From: Vibrio sp. HI00D65
Lineage (GTDB): Bacteria > Pseudomonadota > Gammaproteobacteria > Enterobacterales > Vibrionaceae
DNA length: 64,000 bases
Reading direction: 5' to 3'
Assembly (NCBI RefSeq): GCF_001635455.1
Contig: NZ_LWEH01000159.1
Coordinates: forward strand, 106,074 to 170,073
A model generated the notes under the pieces. It was given only the letters and a program-made list of their open reading frames with translations, did not search any database and was not told where the DNA came from. How positions within the stretch are numbered: position 1 is the first letter of the stretch; the number at the start of each line of letters is the position of its first letter. This document shows, one piece after another, positions 45,826-54,171 of this stretch. A program made the translations under genes and the position numbers.

Positions 45826-45850
45826 GGTGATTCCTTTACAGTTCAATTAG

Positions 45851-45976
45851 TTAAGTTTGATGGCTTAACACCAGAAAATCAACGGCCCACCAACTGGCCA
45901 TTAGCATTCCGACAAAAATCATTACTGCTGTCGCTGAGCCACAGATCACCCCAAGGGTAAGTATTAGGTTTTTCAT
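45851..45976 (-). CDS. Small membrane peptide (41 aa)
   Basis: A short frame starting MKNLILTLGVICGSATAV and ending LVLSHQT. The middle 28 residues are strongly hydrophobic with Gly/Ala/Met, typical of one membrane span. It begins 30 bases from a near-perfect Fur box and ends 25 bases before the SDR gene, so it would be the first gene of that iron-regulated operon. The ribosome site is weak (AGAGAAAG). Not recognised; reality rests on position and composition. Confidence 0.5.
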   Translation of the reverse strand: MKNLILTLGVICGSATAVMIFVGMLMASWWAVDFLVLSHQT

Positions 45977-46005
45977 TGCTTTCTCTGAATACACTTGAAA
46001 GGTAA

Positions 46006-46020
46006 TGATAATTGTTATCA
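46006..46020. promoter_or_regulatory. Fur box in a divergent promoter region
   Basis: TGATAATTGTTATCA differs from the consensus TGATAATNATTATCA at one position. It lies 30 bases from the 41-residue peptide (minus strand) and 68 bases from the histone-deacetylase-like gene (plus strand), so it could control either or both. Confidence 0.75.
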
Positions 46021-46087
46021 TTAATATAGGTTGTCGCCAAGGCTGAGGCTGTTATGATTTTGAGAAAGATAAGCTATCAACTCGATT

Positions 46088-47020
46088 ATGATTCCTTTAA
46101 TTTATCACCCAATTTATTCGCAGCTGCCTCTACCAGAAGGCCATCGTTACCCAATAAACAAATACCAGTTGTTACATAGCGCGGTTGAGGCGCTAATGGA
46201 TGGCGATCCACTCTGGAAGAATATGTTTGAAGTGTTCGAACCAAAGCCGGTGTCGGTTGAGCAAGTCAAACAGGTCCACGACAGTGACTATGTCGATTTG
46301 CTTGTTGCTGGGAGTTTGCCAGCGGCGAAGATGAGACGTATCGGCTTTCCTTGGAGCGAACAGTTGATTGAAAGGACGCTCTATTCAAGCGGCGGCACCT
46401 GCCTAGCTGCGGATATGGCCATTGAAAGTGGTTTGGCGATCCACTTGAGCGGAGGCTATCACCACGCGCACCATGATTTCGGCAGCGGATTTTGTTTGTT
46501 GAATGATTTGGTGTTGGCAGCAAAGCATGCACTTACCTTTGAGCAGGTTGATAAGGTGCTGATCGTAGACAGTGACGTACACCATGGCGATGGTACGGCG
46601 ACACTCTGCCAAGAGAGCGAGGAGATTATTACTCTGTCTTTCCACTGCGATAAAAACTTCCCTGCAAGAAAGCCATTATCGGATCTGGATGTGCCATTGA
46701 GTCGCGAAACGGAAGATGAAGAGTTTCTGCGTTGTTTTGGGCAAGTGACTAAGCTGGCGATTGCGCATCACCAACCTGATTTGATTATTTATGACGCAGG
46801 TGTCGATATCCACAAAGATGACGAGCTGGGTTACTTGAATGTATCGACGCAAGGGATCTTTAAACGCGATTGCTTCATGATTAATTTAGCAAAATCAGAG
46901 TCTATTCCAATGGCGTGCGTTGTTGGGGGAGGCTATCGTACCCAGCACCAAGATTTGGTACCGATTCACATGCAGCTTTTGAAAGCAGCACTAGCAGTTA
47001 ATAGTTGTCTGCTAAGCTAG
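46088..47020 (+). CDS. Histone-deacetylase-family amidohydrolase
   Basis: Zinc-dependent deacetylase fold; bacterial members act on acetylated small molecules or proteins. The 310-residue protein has GGYHHAHHDFGSGFCLLNDL (near residue 120-140), the zinc-binding DSDVHHGDGTA (near 160-170), and a third ligand in YDAGVDIHKDD. The late GGGYRTQHQDL completes the active site. Family members include acetoin utilisation protein AcuC and class IV HDACs; the substrate cannot be told from sequence. A Fur box lies upstream. Confidence 0.92.
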   Translation: MIPLIYHPIYSQLPLPEGHRYPINKYQLLHSAVEALMDGDPLWKNMFEVFEPKPVSVEQVKQVHDSDYVDLLVAGSLPAAKMRRIGFPWSEQLIERTLYSSGGTCLAADMAIESGLAIHLSGGYHHAHHDFGSGFCLLNDLVLAAKHALTFEQVDKVLIVDSDVHHGDGTATLCQESEEIITLSFHCDKNFPARKPLSDLDVPLSRETEDEEFLRCFGQVTKLAIAHHQPDLIIYDAGVDIHKDDELGYLNVSTQGIFKRDCFMINLAKSESIPMACVVGGGYRTQHQDLVPIHMQLLKAALAVNSCLLS

Positions 47021-47035
47021 GTTTTCTTCAGATAC

Positions 47036-47066
47036 AAAAAAGCCGCTGATTTCTCAGCGGCTTTCT
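47036..47066. terminator. Terminator shared by the HDAC-like gene and tRNA-Ser
   Basis: Stem AGCCGCTGA/TCAGCGGCT with loop TTTC, flanked by A/T. TTTTTT on the minus strand fits the tRNA transcript; CTTTCTTT on the plus strand fits the HDAC-like gene. Confidence 0.88.
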
Positions 47067-47072
47067 TTAATG

Positions 47073-47163
47073 TGGTGGAGGGATAGGGATTTGAACCCTA
47101 GAACCGCTATTAACGGTTGCCGGTTTTCAAGACCGGTGCTTTCGACCACTCAGCCATCCCTCC
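47073..47163 (-). tRNA. tRNA-Ser(UGA), copy 1
   Basis: 91 bases with encoded 3' CCA. On the minus strand it begins GGAGGGATGGCTGAGTGG, has the anticodon stem-loop CGGTCTTGAAAACCG with anticodon TGA, the long class II variable arm (CAACCGTTAATAGCGGTT), and the T arm GGGTTCAAATCCC. It is identical in sequence to the copy at 52112-52202. The -35/-10 pair upstream is conserved between the two. Confidence 0.96.
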
Positions 47164-47173
47164 GATGACGCGT

Positions 47174-47202
47174 ATAATATAAGGGTGGCCTTGGCTTGTA
47201 AA
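47174..47202 (-). promoter_or_regulatory. Promoter of tRNA-Ser copy 1
   Basis: On the minus strand TTTACA (47202-47197), 17 bases, TATTAT (47179-47174), then a GC-rich discriminator (ACGCGTC) before the tRNA 5' end. Confidence 0.8.
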
Positions 47203-47583
47203 TACCCTTATTTACTGACTGCTTTATTTATGAACGTTTTTCGATATTTTTGTATTGAATGGCCATTTATTGTGCGCTTTGCTGATGATTTGTCGTAGCT
47301 AACTTAATAAAAAGTATGTTTACCTAGAATTACTTGATTTATATATAGATTTAGGCGAGGGGCTAAGATGATTATGGTGATAGTAGATCAAATTGTATTT
47401 TTTAGTTTATGCACCAGCTTAGACAAAAACTCGTCGAGAGCTGTTGGTTTTTTATTGACTAAGGCTGTTGCGTGGATATGATTTACCGTGTTAATGTAAT
47501 CACTAATGATATTTATTTTCATTTGCAATTGTGTTTTCTCGAGTATATTCTGCGCCACTCTAAAAACACGATAGAACTTTAGT
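47203..47583. other. AT-rich leader region of the cassette
   Basis: Little structure apart from one candidate minus-strand small frame at 47388-47522. The promoter of the following DUF1566 gene must be here; I cannot place it with confidence. Confidence 0.4.
47388..47522 (-). CDS. Candidate small protein (44 aa)
   Basis: A minus-strand frame from ATG 47522 to a TGA at 47388. It encodes MKINIISDYINTVNHIH, then a Lys/Leu-rich helical tail (ALDEFLSKLVHKLKNTI). No good ribosome site is visible. The composition is protein-like rather than random AT translation, but there is no support beyond that. It might be the remnant of a larger gene of the cassette. An opposite-strand frame of 37 codons (47368-47481) with a weak ribosome site overlaps it and is less protein-like. 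Confidence 0.25.
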   Translation of the reverse strand: MKINIISDYINTVNHIHATALVNKKPTALDEFLSKLVHKLKNTI

Positions 47584-49329
47584 ATGAAAATTAGCCAATT
47601 GTTAGCACTTATTGCTGCGATCTTGATGTCGGGATGTAATCATGATTTCCACAGCTCATCTGCTACCCAACAGCCTTCAACTCCTTCCCAACCTAATAAA
47701 CCCGCAGAGCCCACTCAACCGGCTTCAAGTGATAAAGCGCAGATAACAGAACTTACTGTTGACCAAGTTAAATCAATCGCGATTGACCGTGTAACCTTCG
47801 ATGCTCCGGGGATATCAGCATTAACTGCGGCGAATGTCACGGATATAAAAACTAATTTTGGGCGAGCCTATGTTAAACAGGTATCCGGTAAAATGGTGTT
47901 TGAGCTGAGTAGCAGTAGCAAGTTAAATAAGTCAGCTCAGCAAGCAAAAACGATGATAGATTCAGCAGGAGAGCGTAATGTTAGTTCGAGTAGCTCGAAA
48001 GGCTCGGTAATATATTCACGTTTGGCTTCTGAGCATAATTATAATTTTAAAATAAGTTATCAAGTGGGTAATAAACAGTATCAAGTCCTAGGATATGCAC
48101 TGCCGTTATACCAAAAAGATAAGGATACAATTGTTCCTCGCTTTAAAAAATTAGATGCAGCGGGCGATGTGTTAGCCGCTGATTTGCAAGTGTTGACTCG
48201 TGATGAAAGTGATTGGTCATGTGTCACCGATACAAGCTCAGATCTCACTTGGCAGGTCTTGCAAGCGAATGGTGACTTTGCATTTGACTCAACCTATTAC
48301 TGGGGTGATAGAACACTAAATCACCGTGATTATATGCCAGCAAGTTGTGCGCTTGATAAAAGTTGTAATACCGATAATTTAGTGGAAATAGCCAATGAAC
48401 AAAAGCTATGCGGCAAAACAGATTGGCGAATGCCAACGCGAAATGAATGGAAAACAGTATTAACCACTGAGATGTTGAATGATGAGAAGCGTCAATCGCC
48501 GATTGATCGTTTCTTCTTCCCCTACTTGGATGCTAACTATGATGAAGCTTATTGGACCAATCACTTCACTGTTTATTTAAACGGCCATGACGGCCTTGAT
48601 GGTGATTGGCAAGGTTCGAATAAAACCGTGGGTGACGCGTTAGTAATGTGGATGGGCAGTGACTTCGCACACGTAAAAATGCCACCTCGTTCTACTAATG
48701 AACCGCGATTTGCAATGTTAGTGAGTGGGGCGGTTATACCTGATGAATCGGATAATTCGACAGGTGAAATAACAGCACAGTTAAAGTCTGAAATTAATAA
48801 AGCGGGCGATGAAGATAAAAATTGGAAAAAACGTTTTATTAAAAACGGCAAAGCAGGCCAAGCCTTACGTGATCAAGATTTAGAACAGTGGGCTTGTACT
48901 AGCGATAGCTTCTTTAAGACTGTAGTACCAAATACCAATATCTTATGGCAACGTATTGACAAAGAAGGACCATTAATGACCTTAGAGCAAGCACGAGCTT
49001 ATGCTAAAACCGTTAATACACAAACATTATGTGGTCGTAATGATTGGCGGCTGCCGTCTGAATCTGAGCTCAAATCATTGCTGATTGATAGCTTTGCATA
49101 TGATATGGAGGGCATTTCTTACCGTGCTGGTTATACGAAGAGTATCTTTAATGACACTATGGTAGGGGTTGACAGCTACTACTGGACGTCTACAGAAAGT
49201 GCTTATGACGGAATGATAAATGTTGCTGTTGCCTTTCAAACCGAATGGGCAGAGAGCAATTCTGGAAGTACCCCAGAAAGTACATTCCGTGTTCGTCTCA
49301 TTTCTACATCGCAAAAAAATAATGATTAA
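47584..49329 (+). CDS. DUF1566 (Lcl C-terminal domain) lipoprotein
   Basis: A 581-residue lipoprotein: signal peptide with lipobox MSGC (cysteine 18), a Thr/Pro/Ser-rich linker, an unrecognised domain (about 60-200), then two DUF1566 modules. The first carries CGKTDWRMPTRNEWKTVL (about 277-294) and the second CGRNDWRLPSESELKSLL (about 480-497), followed by YYWTSTES. This Cys/Asp/Trp/Arg/Pro signature is related to the C-type-lectin-like/sulfatase-modifying-factor fold and is often found on secreted proteins. Its ligand is not known. The next gene overlaps its stop by 8 bases, so the pair is translationally coupled. Confidence 0.85.
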   Translation: MKISQLLALIAAILMSGCNHDFHSSSATQQPSTPSQPNKPAEPTQPASSDKAQITELTVDQVKSIAIDRVTFDAPGISALTAANVTDIKTNFGRAYVKQVSGKMVFELSSSSKLNKSAQQAKTMIDSAGERNVSSSSSKGSVIYSRLASEHNYNFKISYQVGNKQYQVLGYALPLYQKDKDTIVPRFKKLDAAGDVLAADLQVLTRDESDWSCVTDTSSDLTWQVLQANGDFAFDSTYYWGDRTLNHRDYMPASCALDKSCNTDNLVEIANEQKLCGKTDWRMPTRNEWKTVLTTEMLNDEKRQSPIDRFFFPYLDANYDEAYWTNHFTVYLNGHDGLDGDWQGSNKTVGDALVMWMGSDFAHVKMPPRSTNEPRFAMLVSGAVIPDESDNSTGEITAQLKSEINKAGDEDKNWKKRFIKNGKAGQALRDQDLEQWACTSDSFFKTVVPNTNILWQRIDKEGPLMTLEQARAYAKTVNTQTLCGRNDWRLPSESELKSLLIDSFAYDMEGISYRAGYTKSIFNDTMVGVDSYYWTSTESAYDGMINVAVAFQTEWAESNSGSTPESTFRVRLISTSQKNND

Positions 49330-51970
49330 TTTTAATAAAGTAATAAGTGCTGCGCTTGCAGCACTTATATTCGTTTCTGGCTGTAACGGCTCAGACAGTT
49401 CACCGGGTAATACGGCATTACCAACAGAGTCAAAGCCAGAGACACCTAAGCCTGAAACGTCCGTTATAGATCCAACGCAGCCGGATAAAGACAAAAAGTA
49501 TTCTAAGCAGCAAGTAACACAAGGAGAGACTTTTTCTTATCAGTATGTTTTGAGTGCAGATGAAACCTTGCGTGTTATTCAGCCTGCAACGTTGGGAAAT
49601 GTGAGCGTTGATGATGGGCTTGTTGTTTATCGAGCGCCATCAGCTTTAGTCGGGGCGGATCAGTTTAAACTCGAACGTTTAAATAGTTCATCAGCGCAAA
49701 GTCTGGATTGGATGATTCGTATAAACAAGCCAACTCCCCGATTTGCTTTTGTAGCCGTTAACGATGAAACAGCGGCCAAGGTATGGCAATGCGTTTCAGA
49801 CGAAGAAACGCATGAAGGGGTCACTTGGCTAACGGCAATTCAACCGAATACTGAGACATTCTCGTGGCAAGATTGGGAAGCAACGTTACCTGGGTTTGCA
49901 GCAGATTGTTCGCTCTCAGATGCTTTGAGTGGTAAAGCATGTACAACCAGCAATCTTATCGATTATGCCAACCAACAGCAATTGTGCGGTCAAACTGACT
50001 GGCGCCTACCATATTCTTATGAAATGCAGAACCTAACCAGTGAACAAGATTTTGCATTGGATCGTAACCAAGCGGCTATTGATCCATTCTTCTTTCCACA
50101 TGTTAGCTTCGAGAATTACTGGCTTCAAAATGATGTCAGCGCCCAACAAGCAGATAATATTGCTTATCGCTATAGTTTTGGTGCTAATCGAAAGAAATCG
50201 TTGGGTCAGAATAAGCGTAAGCCAGCTTCAGTTATGTTGGTCAGTGGTAGTTATCGTGATCCATCGCTGCCTAATCAACAAATAAAACCGCAAGCAGAAG
50301 AAACCAGTTTCATTCGATTAGATAATGCAGGTCAACCCCTCGCGCGCAACCGTCAGCAAGATGATTATCAAGATTCACCATGGCGTTGTTTGGATGACAT
50401 GCGAGGTTTAGTCCGTGATAACTTGTATTTGCGGGATAAGCGTTTCTCGTATGTATATTGGCTAGTACCAAATAGCAGTGATGTGACAAGCACTTTGCGT
50501 GATTATGTGAGTGATACCAGTGTGAGCAACTGTGGTCAAACCGACTGTTCGATAGAAGCGGCATTAAAAGTGATTAATCGTTCGAAGCAATGTGGTCGTA
50601 GTGATTGGCGCTTGCCTACAGCTGATGAACTTTCATTATTAATGCATCAGCAAGTGAGTGGTGGAGCATACAAAATGCTGTATTCAAAATCATTAAATTC
50701 CCCAGTTGCTGGAGACTACTGGGTTGCTACATCGACGGAGATAGGGCTCGGCACGTTAAAATTACCAATGGCGGCAACGCTCCAGCCAACACCATTAACC
50801 GCTCAGAAAGAAGCGACACAAACTGCGAAACTACTCCTGATTGCGAGTGAGTTCGAGCCGCGTGCAATAGAGGATCCGCGTTCAGTTAGAAATCACACAA
50901 AACCTGATATTACTCGCTTAAGACAAGCTTATGCGGCTCACCCTAATCATTGGCCAGCTCCTTTCGTTGATGATAAAGGCAGTTATCAAGAACTCGGTAC
51001 TATGCCTCATGTTATTTTTCCGAATCATAATCCTTTTGATGAAAAGAAAGTGGCATTAGGGAAAAAACTATTTTTTGACCCGTTTCTTTCTCAGGCTCAG
51101 GATATTGCCTGCGCAAATTGCCATGAACCGAACAAAGGATGGGGTGATGGTAGGGAAGTTTCTATTGGTCATGATCGCCAACGTGGAAAGCGCAATGCGC
51201 CGACTATAGTTAACAGCGCATTTTTACCACAATTATTCTGGGATGGGCGTGCAGAGACATTAGAGCAGCAGGCGTTGATGCCGATTCAAGATCCATTAGA
51301 AATGGCTGAATCATTGCCGAATTTGGTCAAAAGATTAAATGATCATCCTAATTACCCGACCCTATTTGATGAGGTTTTTGGTCTTGGGACAATTACCCAA
51401 GAACAGCTAAGCATGGCATTAGCAACTTTTCAGCGAACGATAATTAGCAAACCGAGCCAATTTGATCGATTTGTTAAAGAGGCTGAGTTAGGTAAAACGG
51501 ATGCATTGTCTGACCAAGCATTGTGGGGGCTAGATATTTACCGTCGTAATGGGCGCTGTGTTAATTGTCATATGGGACCTGAATTTACCAATCATAAATT
51601 CGAAAATGTTGGTTTAACCTATTACAAAGCTTTTTATGAAGATTTAGGTAAGTACGATGTAAGCCGTAATAGCCACGATGTTGGGTTATTTAAAACCCCA
51701 TCACTGCGTGATGTCATGAATCATGGTCCGTGGTTTCATAATGGTTTAGTGCATACTATTGAGGGGGTTATTTCAATGTACTCTGAAGGAATGGCAAGTA
51801 ACGCGCCTTTTGGTTGGAGCAAGTATGATCCAAATTACCCAAAACTATCAGAGAAAATTAGACCTTTAAATTTAAGCTATCAAGAAGCTGAGGCTCTCAA
51901 AGCATTTTTAGTAGCTATTACAGCTGAATCCCCATTGGACTCAGCGACCAAAGCGGAGCTTGGCCAATAA
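49322..51970 (+). CDS. Lipoprotein fusing DUF1566 modules to a di-haem cytochrome c peroxidase/MauG-type domain
   Basis: An 882-residue protein, with ATGATTAA overlap to the gene before. It has a signal peptide with lipobox VSGC (cysteine 21), two DUF1566 modules (CGQTDWRLPYSYEMQNL near residue 222; CGRSDWRLPTADELSLL near 425), and then a peroxidase domain from about 540. Haem motifs are C597-x-x-C600-H601 (CANCH) and C746-x-x-C749-H750 (CVNCH). The segments RGKRNAPTIVNSAF, FWDGRAETLEQQALMPIQ and GLFKTPSLRDV are typical. Peroxidases reduce H2O2 with electrons from cytochrome c; MauG relatives oxidise proteins. The fusion with lectin-like modules is unusual and suggests anchoring to a surface partner. 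Confidence 0.88.
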   Translation: MINFNKVISAALAALIFVSGCNGSDSSPGNTALPTESKPETPKPETSVIDPTQPDKDKKYSKQQVTQGETFSYQYVLSADETLRVIQPATLGNVSVDDGLVVYRAPSALVGADQFKLERLNSSSAQSLDWMIRINKPTPRFAFVAVNDETAAKVWQCVSDEETHEGVTWLTAIQPNTETFSWQDWEATLPGFAADCSLSDALSGKACTTSNLIDYANQQQLCGQTDWRLPYSYEMQNLTSEQDFALDRNQAAIDPFFFPHVSFENYWLQNDVSAQQADNIAYRYSFGANRKKSLGQNKRKPASVMLVSGSYRDPSLPNQQIKPQAEETSFIRLDNAGQPLARNRQQDDYQDSPWRCLDDMRGLVRDNLYLRDKRFSYVYWLVPNSSDVTSTLRDYVSDTSVSNCGQTDCSIEAALKVINRSKQCGRSDWRLPTADELSLLMHQQVSGGAYKMLYSKSLNSPVAGDYWVATSTEIGLGTLKLPMAATLQPTPLTAQKEATQTAKLLLIASEFEPRAIEDPRSVRNHTKPDITRLRQAYAAHPNHWPAPFVDDKGSYQELGTMPHVIFPNHNPFDEKKVALGKKLFFDPFLSQAQDIACANCHEPNKGWGDGREVSIGHDRQRGKRNAPTIVNSAFLPQLFWDGRAETLEQQALMPIQDPLEMAESLPNLVKRLNDHPNYPTLFDEVFGLGTITQEQLSMALATFQRTIISKPSQFDRFVKEAELGKTDALSDQALWGLDIYRRNGRCVNCHMGPEFTNHKFENVGLTYYKAFYEDLGKYDVSRNSHDVGLFKTPSLRDVMNHGPWFHNGLVHTIEGVISMYSEGMASNAPFGWSKYDPNYPKLSEKIRPLNLSYQEAEALKAFLVAITAESPLDSATKAELGQ

Positions 51971-52063
51971 GCTGATAGATGAGTTGACTCGTGAAGTCTG
52001 CCGCCAAGTTAAAATGGAAGCGTTCGTTAGTGATAGCAAACGCTTTTCAAAAACTAACGTATG

Positions 52064-52103
52064 TAAAAAAGCCCGAGCTAATGTATTTCATTGGCTCGGG
52101 CTT
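52064..52103 (-). terminator. Terminator of tRNA-Ser copy 2
   Basis: Ten-pair stem AAGCCCGAGC/GCTCGGGCTT with an internal AATG/CATT pairing and TTTTTT on the minus strand. It lies 8 bases past the tRNA 3' end; on the plus strand it lacks a T run, so readthrough from the peroxidase gene is possible. Confidence 0.88.
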
Positions 52104-52111
52104 CATAAATG

Positions 52112-52202
52112 TGGTGGAGGGATAGGGATTTGAACCCTAGAACCGCTATTAACGGTTGCCGGTTTTCAAGACCGGTGCTTTCGACCACTCAGCCATCCCT
52201 CC
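52112..52202 (-). tRNA. tRNA-Ser(UGA), copy 2
   Basis: 91 bases, identical to the copy at 47073-47163, with the same anticodon TGA, long variable arm and encoded CCA. It stands in the same orientation, 5039 bases away. Confidence 0.96.
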
Positions 52203-52212
52203 AATGGCGTGA

Positions 52213-52241
52213 ATAATATAAGGGCATGAAGATCTTGTAAA
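52213..52241 (-). promoter_or_regulatory. Promoter of tRNA-Ser copy 2
   Basis: Minus strand TTTACA (52241-52236), 17 bases, TATTAT (52218-52213), as for copy 1. The flanking bases differ (TCACGCC versus ACGCGTC), so the copies have diverged outside the tRNA. Confidence 0.8.
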
Positions 52242-52296
52242 CCCCTAATTTACATAAATTTGTTCTGTTGCCTGTTTTCTAGGCATTAACGGCAAT

Positions 52297-52327
52297 AAAA
52301 AAGGGAAGCCACTGGCTTCCCTTTTTT
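52297..52327. terminator. Terminator after yejM
   Basis: Stem AAAAAAGGGAAGCC/GGCTTCCCTTTTTT with a 3-base loop, 13 bases beyond the yejM stop; T runs on both strands. Confidence 0.92.
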
Positions 52328-52340
52328 GTTTGGTGATCAT

Positions 52341-54143
52341 TTAATCATTCTTTGCGTAGAATCGCTGTAATTCAGTGAGACCCTGCATTAGAACTGGTAA
52401 GCGAGGGCTTACATTTTTTAGTCGTTGGTAATCTTGGTCGTACAGCTTGTAGTTACCAAATTTATCTAAAACCGTAGTTTGCTTATCTGTCACAAGCGCT
52501 AACTCACGAGAATCACCCGCAAGAACCCATTTTCTTTTACTCTCATCAAACAAGCTGCGACCGCTGCTAAAGTCAGTTGGGTTTGAAGATACACCCAGTA
52601 GCTCTTGCATTAGTGTTACTGAAATATCTAAGTGGCTAGAGCGGTGAGTGTACTCAGACTCTGATTTACCTGGCCAGCTGATAAACAGAGGAACCTGCAG
52701 CTGATAACTGCTGTAGTTAGAGTTTGCACCCCAGCTGTTAGTCTTGGTTTCGTTAAACTCAGTACCGTGATTAGAGGTGATGATAACTACCGTATTATCG
52801 ATAAGGTCTAAGCGTTCCAATTCATCGTAGATGGTTGCAAGCTGTGCGTCCGCTGCTTGAGCTGACTTTTGGTAATCAGCAGCAAAACGTTCTGCGGTTG
52901 TTAACGCTGAGCCTGACTCTGCTTCTGAGCTTGCAAAATTGTCCAGTGTTGTCAGCTCAATAAAGTTGAACCAAGGACGCTTGGCTTTCGGTGATTCCAC
53001 CCAGCTTGACCAGGCTTGGACTGCACTTTGGTCATTAAACGTCGCTTGCTCTGACATGATTTTACGGCCTCGGAAGATGATGTCCGAGTACAGTGCATCG
53101 TCAAAGTTGTCACCGCTGAATGCAGCAAACTTGTAATTGTGGTTATCCAATACATCCAACAGAACTGAACTCGAACCTTGAGCTTCAATGCTGCTTGCGT
53201 AGCTGCTAGGAAGGCCATAGAACAAGCCAAAAATACCAAACATGTCGTTGCTAGAACTGTAATGGTTGGTGAAATTGATCGACTGTTGTGCAAATGCGTA
53301 GCTGCTTGGCATTGATGTTTCGTTAAGAGCATCTGCGCGCAGGTTATTCACGCTCACCATCAGGATGTTCAAATCATCACTGCGGCGGTTGTACTGAATT
53401 TCTTCTAGCGGGTAGCTAACAAGGTTTACATTACCTTTGTTCGCTTCTAAACGCTCTAGATATTCTTCACGGTCTAACAGACCATGTTTCTCCATAAAGC
53501 TTTTCGCTGTCATTGGGTAAGACAGTGGGAAGTTCGCTTTTTGGATCGTAATTGGATTATAGAAATACGCATCGGCCCACATGTAAGTCAGGTGGCTACT
53601 GATGAAACACAAAAAGAAGACGGCGGTAATTGGACGGCCGATGTGTTTATGAGAAAGTTTACGTTGTTTTCGCCAAACCCATTCAGATAGGCCAAGCTGC
53701 AATAAGAAAATAAGCGGCATAACAATGAAGAGGTGCTGCAAATCAGACGTAAATGCAGATTCCTCTCCACTGAATAAAACCTCCCACACGACAGGCGTCA
53801 GGTGGAGGTTTATATTTTGATACGTTTGAGTATCAATCAACAGGACAGTTAAACCTATGGTCGCAAAGCAAACGGCAACCAAACGTAATAACTTCCTCGA
53901 CGGAAGAATAAATGTGAGCGGGAACAGCACTAATAGATAGAGCGCAAATACCAAAAAGCCGAAATGACCAACCCATGAAGCAGCCAAGTAGAACTGACCC
54001 AGCAGGGTTTCTGGCCAAGCAGATTGAGTGATATAACGAGTACCAATCAACATCGCAGCAATGATGTTGAAAAATGCAAACCAGTGACCCCAACCAACCA
54101 GTCGAGATACACGATCGCTATATGAGTTTGCGCTGTCTACCAT
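52341..54143 (-). CDS. yejM: YejM/PbgA (LapC)-type inner-membrane sulfatase-fold protein
   Basis: In E. coli YejM senses periplasmic lipopolysaccharide and controls LpxC breakdown through LapB and FtsH. The 600-residue protein has five hydrophobic helices in the first about 190 residues (start SRLVGWGHWFAFFN), the DUF3413 region SHLTYMWADAYFYNPIT, and a periplasmic sulfatase-fold domain from about 245. The first catalytic site reads MVSVNNLRADAL where active enzymes have VD, so the first metal Asp is Asn; this fits the non-enzymatic nature of YejM. It matches E. coli YejM through LPLSYPMTA and EKHGLLD. yejL stands just before it. Confidence 0.94.
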   Translation of the reverse strand: MVDSANSYSDRVSRLVGWGHWFAFFNIIAAMLIGTRYITQSAWPETLLGQFYLAASWVGHFGFLVFALYLLVLFPLTFILPSRKLLRLVAVCFATIGLTVLLIDTQTYQNINLHLTPVVWEVLFSGEESAFTSDLQHLFIVMPLIFLLQLGLSEWVWRKQRKLSHKHIGRPITAVFFLCFISSHLTYMWADAYFYNPITIQKANFPLSYPMTAKSFMEKHGLLDREEYLERLEANKGNVNLVSYPLEEIQYNRRSDDLNILMVSVNNLRADALNETSMPSSYAFAQQSINFTNHYSSSNDMFGIFGLFYGLPSSYASSIEAQGSSSVLLDVLDNHNYKFAAFSGDNFDDALYSDIIFRGRKIMSEQATFNDQSAVQAWSSWVESPKAKRPWFNFIELTTLDNFASSEAESGSALTTAERFAADYQKSAQAADAQLATIYDELERLDLIDNTVVIITSNHGTEFNETKTNSWGANSNYSSYQLQVPLFISWPGKSESEYTHRSSHLDISVTLMQELLGVSSNPTDFSSGRSLFDESKRKWVLAGDSRELALVTDKQTTVLDKFGNYKLYDQDYQRLKNVSPRLPVLMQGLTELQRFYAKND

Positions 54144-54171
54144 TTATAATTCTTTTATCCGTCAATCAAAT

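Larger units (their letters stand above)
47164..52111. other. Accessory cassette bracketed by duplicated tRNA-Ser genes
   Basis: About 4.9 kb between two identical direct copies of tRNA-Ser(UGA), holding two overlapping lipoprotein genes with shared DUF1566 repeats. The tRNA promoters and terminators are similar on both sides. No integrase is seen, so it looks like a tandem duplication plus insertion, or the residue of an island, rather than an active element. Confidence 0.6.

Noticed and set aside
47164..52111. Integrative element with its own integrase
   Set aside because: No integrase, transposase or attachment-site pair other than the tRNA copies could be seen.
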